From Ectobius pallidus (Eukaryota > Arthropoda > Insecta > Blattodea > Ectobiidae), in NCBI GenBank assembly GCA_964059195.1, contig CAXKWD010000003.1, positions 19,760,606-19,824,605 on the forward strand: 64,000 nucleotides of DNA, read 5' to 3'. The notes below the pieces were generated by a model, which did no database searches, was not told the origin of the DNA, and was given only the letters and a program-made list of their open reading frames with translations. Position 1 is the stretch's first letter. Every line of letters begins with the position of its first letter. The translations under genes and the position numbers were made by a program. This document shows, piece after piece, positions 22,211 through 33,420 of the stretch.

Positions 22211-22698
22211 AAAATTTTTATTTTATTTTATTTTTTATTATTTATTACATTAGGCCTACATTACGTACATTAATTCACATTTAGTACAAGTAAAAACAAA
22301 TATAACCAAGAGAATATAGTATTTCTAATTTACCATTTAAAATGTAATGTATGGCCCTATATGAGCAACGCTCGTGTTTAGGGGGTATAGTAGATTAAAT
22401 ATAAATCTAGTTATATATCAATGCACAGTACACTACAAAAGAAAAATTATAAATGTATGAGTACAATGTATACCAAAAATAATTTTGCTGCATTAACCAG
22501 TGGTTTATATAGAATTTACAACAACAAAATGAATAGAATAAATTCGGTTGAAACACTGAAAGACCAAAAAAATTAAAGTTGTGCTATTAGTATTATATAA
22601 TCATTATATTTTCCTCTTAAAATGTTTAAGATTGGAATTTACATATTCAGGGTGTTCAACAATATACTTGTTATACAATTTCAAACCATAGTTTTGAC

Positions 22699-22994
22699 CA
22701 TAGGCGTAACCAGGCCGACCATATGGGGGGGGTTATAACATCTGGAGGGGGTTATAATACCCCCCTCCCCCGGAAAATTTTAAAAATTAAGATGCAAAAT
22801 AACGAGTTTTAAGCTTCCGGGGGTCCTCCCCCGGAAAATTTTAAAAATTAAGACTCAAAATAACGAGTTTTAAGCTTCCCACGCATTAAGTAATTTATGG
22901 GCAGACTTAAAAAAAATTATACAATTTTCCTTTTTTTTAGTCAATGGGGGGGGGGGTTCAAACCCGCAAACCCCCCCCCCTCGTTACGCCTATG
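22699..22994. mobile_element. 296-bp hAT-type MITE with 8-bp target duplication GTTTTGAC
   Basis: GTTTTGAC lies at 22691-22698 and 22995-23002. The empty site is at 9028-9035 in copy 1. The inverted termini are CATAGGCGTAAC. Inside are two tandem ~55-bp repeats (ccggaaaattttaaaaatta...gttttaagcttcc, about 22770-22880) and long G and C runs near 22947-22980. Confidence 0.88.
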
Positions 22995-23064
22995 GTTTTG
23001 ACCATGTAAGTGCCCCTTGGTCGTCTTACATTTTGATTCAGCGAAACGAAAAATGGCGTTTCTT

Positions 23065-24084
23065 CTTGTGTTTTGATAATGATTGTAGGAAATAAATTTA
23101 GATGTTTTTATGGTAGTATATTAATAATTTTAACTTATAAAGCTGTTCGATTTTCATAACATTGAATTCAACATATAATAGTTTTGATGGGTAACCAATA
23201 GGTTTATTTAAGCAAATTTTTACTATTCTCTTTTTAAGTAAAATTAATTTTGTACAAATGGTCTTAGAAACGCTACCCCAACCAACAATTCCATTAATTT
23301 CTAAAACCTTTACAAAAACACTATCACCGAATCCTCAGTGACTCACAACGAAGAGGGCACAGGAGGGTGATATAGTACACATTTACACCTTAAATAGTAC
23401 ATTGCTGAATGCATCCAATTTAAATATGAATATATGAATTTATTTATACAATTTATGTATGAATAGCATAATATATACTACCATATATTTTAGGACAATA
23501 GGTAAACATTTACAAGTCAGCTTCATCAGCTCCATAACATTATTGAAGAATATGTAACAGTATGTATGAAATTGTATACTTGAGTGCTATATATGTAAGT
23601 ATTCAATTAATATTACACTATTTTAGAATGAAGGGCTAAGTATACATTGCATACATTGAACTTTTGGGTAAATTTTTTTGTGGTCAGGTGGACAATTCTC
23701 TTTATATTAAACATTTACCACAAACGGAAAAAGAATGAAATTTATCAAAACTGATTTACATTTGATAAATTCTTTCTAATATATTACCACATGATAGGCA
23801 CTAGATTGGGCATTACTCTAGTATCGGTTAACCGATTTGGTTAATTAGAAATTAATGGAATTGTTGGTTGGGGTAGCGTTTCTAAGACCATTTGTACAAA
23901 ATTAATTTTACTTAAAAAGAGAATAATAAAAATTTGCTTAAATAAACCTATTGGTTACCCATCAAAACTATTATATGTTGAATTCAATGTTATGAAAATC
24001 GAACAGCTTTATAAGTTAAAATTATTAATATACTACCATAAAAACATCTAAATTTATTTCCTACAATCATTATCAAAACACAAG
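23065..24084. repeat. Large inverted repeat: 238-bp arms with ~544-bp spacer
   Basis: 23065-23302 is repeated in reverse complement at 23847-24084, essentially identical by eye. Both arms include a 39-bp stretch (tatggtagtatattaataat...) that is missing from the equivalent place in copy 1 (about 9137). Confidence 0.85.
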
Positions 24085-25457
24085 GGTGATATAGCTGAGG
24101 ATGATTGAGTTGTAGTGTTTTTATAAAGCTTTTAGATATTATGACTTCATAAACATGACAAGGTGTAAGACAATGCCGTTTTGGTTTTAGTTAATGAGGC
24201 CAGCAAAAGAAGATACCCTGAAGGTGGTGGGAATACGCCGAAAGGAATAGGAAAATATTAAAATAAAATATTGAGTTCCTGGTATTATGCTCACACTTTA
24301 TCTTGAGCCGTAAAAATGCGGGGGTGAGGGGAGCTGATATTGCATGCAGTTTAAGAGACTGGCTACAGCAGAAGGTGGTGAGTTGAAATTGACGTCATTT
24401 CTGAAGGGTTGCCAACTACTAGAAAATATAACGTTAGTTTTATGCTGGTACACAATGGAACTCATTGTAATTCATAGCAATTTCAACTCTCGCTCCAAAC
24501 TAAAGAGTTTTTATTGATGCAGATATTATAGTATGATCTATCGCTGGAGAAAGGAATTAAGTAATACATTTCTTTACATAATCTTTCTCCCAGTCTTTAG
24601 AAATAGAAAATCGATTTAAAAGGCGTAGCATTGTACATGTAGGCCGATTTGAATACGCATTTTCACATGCCTGAATGAATAAATATAACTAAATATCTTT
24701 CACGAGAGTTTATAGGTAATTAATACAACTTTCTAGCAAAATAATCAAGACTGACTTGTTCTATTCTCCAACGACAGATTCAGCCTAAAACACATTAAAT
24801 TGCTTTTCATTCCAATTCATTTATTTGGTTTATTGTTTATTCGCTGTTGTCCGGCACTTCTTGGTTTAATTAATCTTGATTTTTAACTTCGTTTTCACTT
24901 ATATCGACCATTTGCACAACACCTTTATTCTAAAGTCCCTGGATTTAATTATGTCATTTGCAGAATAATATGTCGTAAACAAATAAAAAAATAGATGGTA
25001 GTTTAAGAATGCCGCTACGGGACATTTTTTGGGTATTGCAACACAGAGAACGGGCCGCGATTTTCATTTTTTTCGAGCGAGGCCTTCTTGATATGGACTG
25101 TTTTCAGCATTATGGAGTGTTTAGCTCAAGATAAAGTGTGCGATTTATATCAAGTATACTTTGCTTTCCTGATCGAGCTCAACGGTATATAGCATGTATA
25201 TTTTAATGCCTCTGCAGGTGTATATTAATTTTATAATGGTAGCCTACATACCGGTTTCTTTCGTCAACCTACAAACTTCAATAATTTAAATATTAACATG
25301 TTTATATGAGAAAGTTTGTGCAACATCTTTTGCACAATTCAATTTGGATATGTGTCCTTTTTCAAATGATGAATAAAATCATGATACAAATCTTTTTTTA
25401 AGTAAGTACAAGTCTGGTAAAGAAATGCTCCCCATAAGGATTAGCCCAATAACAAAA
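24085..25457. other. Inserted receptor-flank segment, no gene seen
   Basis: 24085-24290 and 25141-25457 match 36278-36530 and 37231-37470 upstream of IR-C (ggtgatatagctgagga, tgatcgagct, gatatgtgtcctttttcaaa). This block was therefore copied from another receptor unit. Between them sits 24292-25140. Confidence 0.5.
24292..25140. mobile_element. Candidate ~850-bp DNA element with 17-bp inverted termini
   Basis: CACACTTTATCTTGAGC at 24292 faces its exact inverse at 25124-25140. The sequence between has no counterpart in the related IR-C flank at about 36490. No clear target duplication and no coding are seen. Confidence 0.4.
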
Positions 25458-25930
25458 CATTCTATCAAAAATAAACTTATTAAATCCAACACCACCTTAA
25501 TTACACCCGAAGATGTTCATGTCCATAACACAAGACAAGTCACTCATCTTTTTGTAACTCATAGCGAATCCACTAAGTGTGGAGTAAATGGAATATTACC
25601 TCATGCTATAAAATTGTATAGCATGTTACCTGAAAGTGTGTCCAGTTCAATTTTTAACCAAAAGCAATATGATATTTTTTTTAGATGTGTACTTTAGTCA
25701 GTAGGATAGTTATAATATATTTCTGTGAAGTCGTACAAAAAAATGTATATTTCAAAATTGATTATTTTATTTCAAGTTTTTTATGGTTTGTAGTATGTTT
25801 GTCACTAGTGAATTTGTTATAGCCTTAAGATAATTGTAGTATGTATTATATTTTTTTACTTTGAACCAATGTATGTATGTCACCCCTCGCATGAGATTTG
25901 CTCTTTGGGGTTGTATTATATATTAAATAT
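25458..25930 (+). mobile_element. LINE 3' end: ORF2 C-terminus plus 3' UTR
   Basis: The open frame reads TPEDVHVHNTRQVTHLFV, then NGILPHAIKLYSMLPES and FNQKQYDIFFR, ending at 25697. This is the usual C-terminal NTR...YN-LP...FK pattern of CR1/Jockey-like LINE ORF2s. Then comes a 3' UTR with atgagatttgctctttgggg and an AT-rich tail. The apparent ATG at 25425 lies in host flank and is accidental. It is 5'-truncated and inert. Confidence 0.6.
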
Positions 25931-26978
25931 ATATTAAAAAAATGAATTGCCAAAATAGTTGTTGCCGCATCACTTGAGAACGGCTCGACCGATTTGGCTG
26001 ATTTATGTTTTGTTGTGTTCGTAATTATCAGGACAAGGTTTGTATGAATGAAAATTTTTGGAAAATCCACGGGAAAGTTGTAAATGTGAAATGAGGCACA
26101 GTTAGAGAATTCTGCTGTCAATTGTTTACATAACGAAAGTATTGTTTACGGTGTTCTCATAGGGCCTTGGAAACTATATTATAATACTGGGCTTTAATAA
26201 ATTCTGATACTAACTTATCCAATTAATTAATACATTGTGAAAATAATTCTTGAAGAATAAAATCCACGAAGATAAAACAGTCATATAACTTTCTCTACCC
26301 TCTACATGGAAAATATAATTTTCTCACTTCACGTTTTGATGTAGAATAAGCGGTCGTATTGCAGGGACAACTTAAAAGTATGCCAGTGAGTATGCTATAG
26401 GCTATCGGAAGTCTGTAACAAATCCTATCCACTGATACGTCACTCATAGCTGTAGTTGAGGCTTTGTATTAGTTGAGAAATAGGCCTAGGGATGTTTATC
26501 AGAGGCCCTAAGCTTGTAAAAGAAGATAAATTGGGAAGGAACGTTTACAGTCCTACGCGCGCAGTATATTATGTCCCAGGTTTTTGGGAAGGAAAGTATG
26601 AAAGTGATATTGAATTTCTTTTTTACTTCAGCCCCGAAACGGTTGTATGGTACCGGTAATATGAGAGTGAGAAATAAAATTTTCTGTCAAGACAAAACAA
26701 TCTTATGTAACCGGAAAAATTTTCTTATTTGCACTCCTCTCAGGCATGGTGTGTAGAAGCAATGGAATGCAACATTCGACATCCTCTATGAGTTGTAAAA
26801 AGCTATATGTAGCGTTTTCTGAGGGAATAGTCTGAGTGCCATATGTCGTTCTTCCTCATTTCGAATTCTACATACATATTATATAAGGACATAGAGTTTC
26901 AACATCGAAAGTCATCCATAAGTTAATTTCATATTACAAAATACAAAACCCGGGCGACGCCGGGCCATTTAAGCTAGT
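25931..26978 (+). mobile_element. Non-autonomous Helitron, 3' end clear, 5' end approximate
   Basis: The right end has the GC hairpin CCCGGgcgacGCCGGG, then catttaagCTAG at 26974-26977 followed by host T, as expected for a Helitron 3' terminus. The left part (gaacggctcgaccgatttgg) resembles insect Helitron 5' regions, but no clean TC start is visible. The start given is the end of the LINE tail. Confidence 0.55.
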
Positions 26979-27090
26979 ATTAAATAAAACAGCCTGAAGT
27001 GTCCGCATGATAAGAGAGTTTGTAACTAATTAGCTTAAATTCGCGTTCCTAATAAACGTTTGTACAAAAAATTATAAAATTAAAATTTAC

Positions 27091-27123
27091 CTGAAATACG
27101 GTCGTTGCCTTCGTATTTTCCAT
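27091..27123 (-). CDS. IR-B: proximal candidate exon 1 (MENTKATTVFQ)
   Basis: The minus-strand ATG at 27123 gives 11 codons ending CAG, with donor gtaaat. The peptide equals that of the IR-D first exon rather than that of IR-A. It lies in the block transplanted from another unit. Splicing to 20858 would remove 6,232 bp and give a phase-0 join. It may be an alternative promoter/first exon or an orphan exon. Confidence 0.65.
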
Positions 27124-27500
27124 GCCTGAATTATTTTTATGTCTTGTCTGTGTGAAATAGCAAATACAATAATCAATACAGCCGGTGTTTCTTATAGACA
27201 ACGCACAATTGAGCTCAGTATTGACTTAATATAATTAGTTTATATGCTGTGGTAGTGTTATTTACCTGGAAATATTATAATGTGCTGCAAAGTGTCTAGC
27301 AAAAATATAGTCGCGTCTGGAAAGAATTAAGTTAGTTTTATTCATTGTGAAATCGTATCTGGCTACCTACTGTTTCCTTTTCCCCTTATTTTAAAATATA
27401 CCAGTCACTATATTTAATGTCAGAAATATCACGTAAAGGTTCTATATGTTTTAGTCTATTCAACCAATATGCCAAGCAACAAATATTATACTAATTAAAT
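27124..27500 (-). promoter_or_regulatory. Conserved 5' flank of the proximal IR-B exon 1
   Basis: It matches the conserved flank of the other first exons (tatttcacacagacaagaca block near the ATG, further blocks to about 27480), followed outward by a family-A fragment at 27525-27780. Confidence 0.45.
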
Positions 27501-27524
27501 CAAATAAACTGATGTAACAAAATG

Positions 27525-27780
27525 CCAGAATGCTTTTGTTTAATCCATGATAATTGCAATTATGATACGCTGAAAGTAAGTTATTTTTGTAATCGATTTC
27601 AGAGTTAAGCTCCAGATCGATTCAGTAGGCAGAGTTTATGCAACAACAAGTTTGATAAGTATTTGTGAAGGAATATGTGGGTAATGTTATTTTTAAAACC
27701 TAACTATTGCAACTTCCAAAGTCTGATATGAACCCTTTTAAAAAAGATATGTAGTCGTGAGAACTGATTTACATTATAAT
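27525..27780 (+). mobile_element. Family-A element, left part
   Basis: Starts at agaatgcttttgtttaatcc and ends abruptly where the inverted block at 27781 begins. Same relative position as at 10345. Confidence 0.55.
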
Positions 27781-28362
27781 AAAGAGAATTGTCCACCTGA
27801 CCACAAAGTAAATTTAACCAAAAGTTCAATGTATGCAATGTTTACTTAGCCCTTCATTCTACAATACTGTAATATTAATTGAATACTTACATAATTATAT
27901 AGCACTCATCTATACAATTCCATACATACTGTTACATATTCTTCAATAATGTTATGGAGCTGATGAAGCTGACTTGTAAATGTTTACCTATTGTCCTAAA
28001 ATAAATGGTAGTATATATTATGCTATTCATATAGTACACATTTACACCTTAAATAGTACATTGCTGAATGCATTCAATTTAAATATGAGTATATGAATTT
28101 ATATATACAATTTATATATGAATAGCATAATATATACTACCATATATTTTAGGACAATAGGTAAATATTTACAAGGCAGCTTCATCAGCTCCATAACATT
28201 ATTGAAGAATATGTAACAGTATGTATGAAATTGTATACTTGAGTGCTATATATGTAAGTATTCAATTAATATTACACTATTTTAGAATGAAGGGCTAAGT
28301 AAACATTGCATACATTGAACTTTCTGGTAAGTTTTTTTGTGGTCATGTGGACAATTATCTTT
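27781..28362. repeat. Second large inverted repeat (arms ~250 bp, spacer ~87 bp)
   Basis: 27781-28031 is the reverse complement of 28119-28362. The right arm belongs to a 470-bp block (28030-28502) that is itself a direct repeat of 23370-23842 and of 9364-9832. Confidence 0.8.
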
Positions 28363-28585
28363 ATATTAAACATTTACCACAAACGGAAAAAGAATTAAAT
28401 TTATCAAAACTGATTTACATTTGATAAATTCTTTCAAATATATTACCACATGATAGGCACTAGATTGGGCATTACTCTGGTATCTGTTAACCGACTTGGT
28501 TCAAAATCAATAGGCTTCTTCCCATCAAGTAATTAGGATACATTCACAAATAAACAAACAAACAAGTGTACAAATTAAAATTTAC

Positions 28586-28618
28586 CTGAAATACGGTGGT
28601 AGTCTTCGTATTTGCCAT
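28586..28618 (-). CDS. IR-B: distal candidate exon 1 (MANTKTTTVFQ)
   Basis: This is the positional counterpart of the IR-A first exon, identical in peptide, with CAG/gtaaat donor and ATG at 28618. The intron to 20858 would be 7,727 bp. It is the ancestral first exon of this unit. The proximal one at 27091 is the newcomer. Confidence 0.7.
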
Positions 28619-28990
28619 GCCTTAAGCTAGTTATATGTCTTGTCTGTGTGAAATAGCAAATACAATGACGTATGCAATCGTTGTTTCTTATACACAACGC
28701 ACAATAGAGCTCAATATTGACCTAGTATAATTATTTTATATGCTGTGGTAGTGTTATTTACGTGGAGATATTATAATGTGCGGCATAGCTTCTAGAAAAA
28801 ATATAGTCGCGGCTGAAAACAATTAAGTAAATTATATTCATTGCGAAATCGTATCACTAACGTTCTACATTGAGCTAGCTACTGTTTTCTTTTCTCCTTA
28901 TTCTAATATTTAACAATCACTTTAATATAATAAATATTACGTAAACATTCTATATGTTTTAATTATTTAACCAATATGCCAAGCAACAAA
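28619..28990 (-). promoter_or_regulatory. Conserved 5' flank of the distal IR-B exon 1
   Basis: Closely similar to 9948-10330, including the cacacagacaagaca block (read on the gene strand) close to the ATG. Confidence 0.45.
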
Positions 28991-28997
28991 TGTTGTA

Positions 28998-29300
28998 CTA
29001 ATAAAAACAGAATGCTTTTGTTTAATCGGTGATAATTGCAATTATGATACGCAGAATACAAGTTATTTTTGTAATCGAACGACTCATTAAGCATGCTTTA
29101 CCAGAAAACAAAGGTCTAGTTTGATAAGCATATGTGAAGAAGTATGTGGGTAGTGTTATTTGTCAAAGCTAACTGTATTACACTTCCAAAGCCGTATATG
29201 AACAGTGTAAAACAATATCTTGTCATGAGAACTGAATTGCATTTCATAAATTCTGTCTATTATATTACCATAAAATAGGCACTAAATTGAGCATTACTTA
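28998..29300 (+). mobile_element. Family-A element upstream of the distal IR-B promoter
   Basis: Duplicate of 10345-10640, truncated at the same internal point. Confidence 0.6.
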
Positions 29301-29580
29301 TATTACCATATTACCATAAAATAGACAGGAAAGAAGTGTAAAAATTTAAATACCATAGGTATTTTGGCGCCATGTCCCTTCCAGTTTCCAAGACAAGTTT
29401 ATTCCTGTTTATTCTACAGGAATTAGCAGCTAAAACTTCTGCCACGAGAGGCAGAAGTTCTTCGGCATCTCATGTTGGTATTCTAGTTAGGGCTTGCATA
29501 ACCGCTCGGTATATATCGTCTATAAAACCAGCTATAACTATAGCTGACCCAACAGGGGTTACCTTTTTATACCAAAGCTA

Positions 29581-30497
29581 CGAGGGCCATTCAATAATTA
29601 AAGAGACAAACTGACCTGGAGAAAACCCGTTTATTTTTACAAAACAAGACTTCAACATAATCCCCATCAACATTTATGCACTTGTCCCAACGGGTTACTA
29701 GCTTTTTTATACCGGCTGCAAAGAACTCTTTGTCTTGGTGTCGGAGCCAATTTCCCACAAATTTCTTGACATTTTTGTTATCCTGGAACTTCCACGTAAT
29801 GCCTCCACGAATAATGTCATCAATTTGAGTTTCAAGTGAGGAAGTTTCAACTTCAACAGGCCGGCCAGAACGGTGTTCGTCAGTCATTGATTCTGGACCA
29901 CTTTTGAACTGTTCTACAGACTTGTAAAAATTTCCACGGTTCATACAACTTTCACCATACACTTTAGACATTCTAGAGCAGCGTTTCTCAACCTTTTTGA
30001 ACCCGAGGACCTCTAAAATGTCTAAAAAAAATTACGGACCCCTAATTTTGCACCCCACTTTTAAAAGAAGGCCTATATTAATATTTAGGGTATTAATTAT
30101 AGGTCATTATAACGAAATATGTGAAAAAAATTTACTTCTTTACTTTCCATTTGCATTATGATTTTTTAAATTATGTCTGCGGACCATCTGCACCATCTTC
30201 GCGGACCATAGGTTGAGGAACGCTGTTCTAGAGTATACCTAGGTATATGAGCTGGTTTTTCACCTTCAGCAATAAAAAAACGAATCACAGAACGTTGTTC
30301 AACCAATGTGGAATTTTCAAGAAGACCCGACATCGTTAAACTTAATTTTGAGGTTATAAACAGAGCAATGTTGATCCATCAGCTGATTATAACTCATCCC
30401 AGTGACGCCAACTTAAAATCCTAAATGCATCAAACTTGTATTACCAACCGTCTTTTCCCCAGACCAGTTTGTCTCTTTAATTATTGAATGACCCTCG
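29581..30497 (-). mobile_element. Mariner-like deletion derivative (copy 2)
   Basis: TA at 29579-29580 and 30498-30499 flank ~40-bp inverted termini. The minus frame 29971-29591 keeps the transposase from the helix-turn-helix end through RSGRPVEVETSS, then a C-terminal KFVGNWLRHQDKEFFAAGIK and RWDKCINVDGDYVE. The central catalytic domain is absent. It therefore shows the fusion of N- and C-terminal parts more clearly than copy 1. A hAT MITE (29979-30225) has split off the first residues. Confidence 0.85.
29979..30225. mobile_element. 247-bp hAT MITE inside mariner, 8-bp target duplication TTCTAGAG
   Basis: TTCTAGAG lies at 29971-29978 and 30226-30233. The inverted ends are CAGCGTTTCTCAACC / GGTTGAGGAACGCTG. 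The uninterrupted target is at 11301-11308 in copy 1. No coding. This is a textbook hAT signature. Confidence 0.93.
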
Positions 30498-30802
30498 TAC
30501 TATAGGTAAAGGAAGCATTGGATCAAATTCAGGGCAGGTTCTTTAAGTGCGAAATGTAATAGAGATGGAGCAAGAAGAACGTGAATTTATTCCAAATGTG
30601 ACTGATTAATGACTAATTTTGATGTGAATTTTTGCGAAAATTTACTGTTTCTACGAAAATGTTCATTTTTACGATAAAATGAAAAATAACAAAACCTAAC
30701 ATAACAAATATAACAAGGAAGTTATATTCGTTGTGAAATCGTATCAGGCTAGCTACTGTTTCGTTTTCTTTTTATTCTATAAAATAGCAGTCGCAATATT
30801 TA

Positions 30803-31505
30803 AAAATCCCTTTAGGCAAGCCTACAGGCTGAGGTAGATTTTCAAGTACTTTTGGTTTAATTTATTGTCGCTGCGTAGCACTCTTCTTCTTTAGCTTTGA
30901 CATGACAAACCCGCAATAATAACTGCAAAAAAATAGAAAAGGACAATTTTTTCAATCATTCAAATTTCGCCTTATATCAGAACTATCACGAAACTAGTTA
31001 TTGATTTGTAGAGTACTCATCAAGAGCTTTTCAACGATACTCCACAAGATGTAGTTTAAAAAATTTATAATTTCAATTCCCCCCACCCCCACTCGTACCC
31101 CCAAAACCCCCGAATCGTTGGTGTCACTGTGAACTCCATAGGGAGTACTCTAATTTATTCAAATAAAACTTCCCTCTATACTTTAGGGGCTAAGATATAA
31201 ATGTTTTAAAATTTCAACCCCCTCCCCCGACCACCCCCTTGGGCCAATTTTGCTCATTAACGAACTTGTCCGAACTATTGGGCCTAGAAATAACATAATA
31301 AAATTTGGTTCAAATGTCTTCAAAATGACAGCCGCTATCGTATAAAGATATATATATATATATATATCACTTTTTTTTCTTTTTTTTTTTTTAACAGGCG
31401 GTGGTTTCGTAGGGAGGCATGAAACGTAAAGATATGAAAGAATTTTTCGAAAGTCATGACATGGTATCGATTGCAATAGGTAGATTTTTCTTCGAAATCT
31501 ACCTA
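30803..31505. mobile_element. Asymmetric-inverted-repeat element with terminal hairpin (copy 2)
   Basis: Absent from copy 1 (empty at about 11838-11845, gcaatatttaatataata). The left part has AGGTAGATTTTCAAG about 30 bp in. The right end folds as TAGGTAGATTT-ttcttcg-AAATCTACCTA. See the nested relative at 13474-14254. The class is not assigned. Confidence 0.65.
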
Positions 31506-31509
31506 ATAT

Positions 31510-32385
31510 AATAAATAATACGTTAATGTTCTGTATGTTTCAATCTATGTAACCAAATGTAAGCACCAAATGTTATGTTAATAAAATTAGATAAAATGAT
31601 GTAACAAAGTGATAGATGGAGTTAGTAGGCCAATATCTGAAAACTTGAATTTTATATTCATAACTCTTAGATTAACTCTTGTATTCTGAACTTTATATGG
31701 CATCCTTTAGTTTAATCAATGCCAATTGCAATTATGAAATGCAGAAAATAAGTTATTTGTTTAATCGATTTCCGAGTTAAACTCCAGATCGATTCATTAT
31801 GCATGGCTTATGGAAGAACAGAGGTCTACTTTCATGAGCATATGTGAAGGAATATGTGGGTAGTGTTATTTGTAAAAGCTAATTGTTTTGCAACCTCCAT
31901 AGGTGTAAAACATTAGCTTGTCATAAGAACTGATTTGCATTCAATAAATTATTTATAATACACAATAATAGGCACTAAATTGACCATTGCTCTGGTACAG
32001 GTAAGCCGATACGGTCCAATATTAGTAGGCTTGATCCCATGGACGTTATAAATGCGTATACCAAGTGTTTAGGAGGTACATTCACAAATAAACACACAAA
32101 GAAGTATACAACAATCTGGTAAAAATGATCAACCTTCAGAAAAAAAGAAAAATTCATAACTTTAAATTGACGTAGTAAATAAAACAAAATATATCGAAGT
32201 GGCATCACCTGAGTATCTAAATCTGGTGTTGGAGAGCAAAATACTGTTGATCAATTCTGAAAACAATAAAAACAAAGTACTGATATCGGAACAGATTCAA
32301 CTTCTAATATACAGTATGTAATTACTGTAAATCTATTCAGTTTTATATTTTGAAATTCATTTCTCGTTCAGCAATTACTAATTAC
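31510..32385. other. Intergenic flank: no gene
   Basis: Collinear with 11846-12025, 12749-13052 and 14571-14947. Contains degenerate family-A sequence (31700-32060) and the empty sites for the Helitron and hAT of copy 1. Confidence 0.5.
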
Positions 32386-33420
32386 TAAGGCCCGGATTTG
32401 TATATAAAAAAATGTTTTTTTTCCTGATGTGTACTTTCCTAAAACAAAGTTTAATATCCAAATCGAGGTCCGACAAACGCAAATTCCAAATTTTATTTCA
32501 CATAAAAACAAATATTTTACAAAAAAAGTTTTGTGAATAAATATTTTCGATATGTTCTCCATAAATACTTATTTTAGTACTTTTCCGGATTTTTTATGTA
32601 TTTTCTTCCTGAAGCTCATATCAAGGTCCGACAACCTCAAATTCCAAATTTTATTTTACATAAATACACATGTTTTACAAACAAGTTATGTGAATAAATA
32701 TTTTCGATAAATTCTCCATAAATAAACATTTTAGTATTTTTCCTCATTCTCCTTTAACATTTTACAACAAAAATTTGTATCTCGAAAGAATTCAACACAA
32801 ATGAGGTGAGAGTGATTCACTTACACTTGCTTATCGGGGAAGAACAGAACTCACTCTCAACATTGCGTAATTCAGTTAAAGAAATACAATATATTGAAAG
32901 GCAACTTAACACTATCTCAGGTTCGAAAATATAAGTTCTAAGAACAAAATTTAAAGGTATGTTTGAGAAATACGGTGGCTACCAAACCCTCTGCACAGTC
33001 GCTCAAGTTTTGGAAGGCCAAAACAGTGAACTTGATCGTGTGTGTTAGTGATATACCCCTCTTCAAATATGCAAGGTTAACATCGTGTGATGTTGAACGT
33101 TCCTTTTCTCAATATAAGGCATTATTCTCGGATAATAGGCAAGGATTTGTGATCCATAATCTGGAGATAAATTTGTTGTCCACTGCAACTCCAATCAGCA
33201 TTTTACATCTGATGTTTAGCTGCAATTGGTGAGTTTCAATATAATTTGTTCTAGTAAGTTACGAACATTCTGGTATTTTTGTTTCTTTTTCAGAACAAAA
33301 ATATATTTTTTTTTTAGGTTTAGCACATATTTTTAAAATTTTTGGACATATTTTCTACATTTTTAGCACATAAAAAATCAATATTTTTAAATTTTTTAGC
33401 ACATAACAATCCGGGCCCTA
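32386..33420 (+). mobile_element. hAT element with transposase remnant, 8-bp target duplication CTAATTAC
   Basis: CTAATTAC lies at 32378-32385 and 33421-33428, with the empty site at 14940-14947. The ends are TAAGGCCCGGATT and its near-perfect inverse. The plus strand 32963-33232 reads LTSCDVERSFSQYKALFSDN with downstream NLE, the C-terminal dimerisation signature of hAT transposases and CGGBP1-like proteins. The catalytic part is missing, and two near-repeats of a tccgacaa..caaattcc segment lie at 32470-32660. It is non-autonomous. Confidence 0.88.

Noticed and set aside
25425..25697. 90-codon gene starting at the ATG at 25425
   Set aside because: The first residues fall in host flank. The rest is a LINE ORF2 C-terminus with its 3' UTR.
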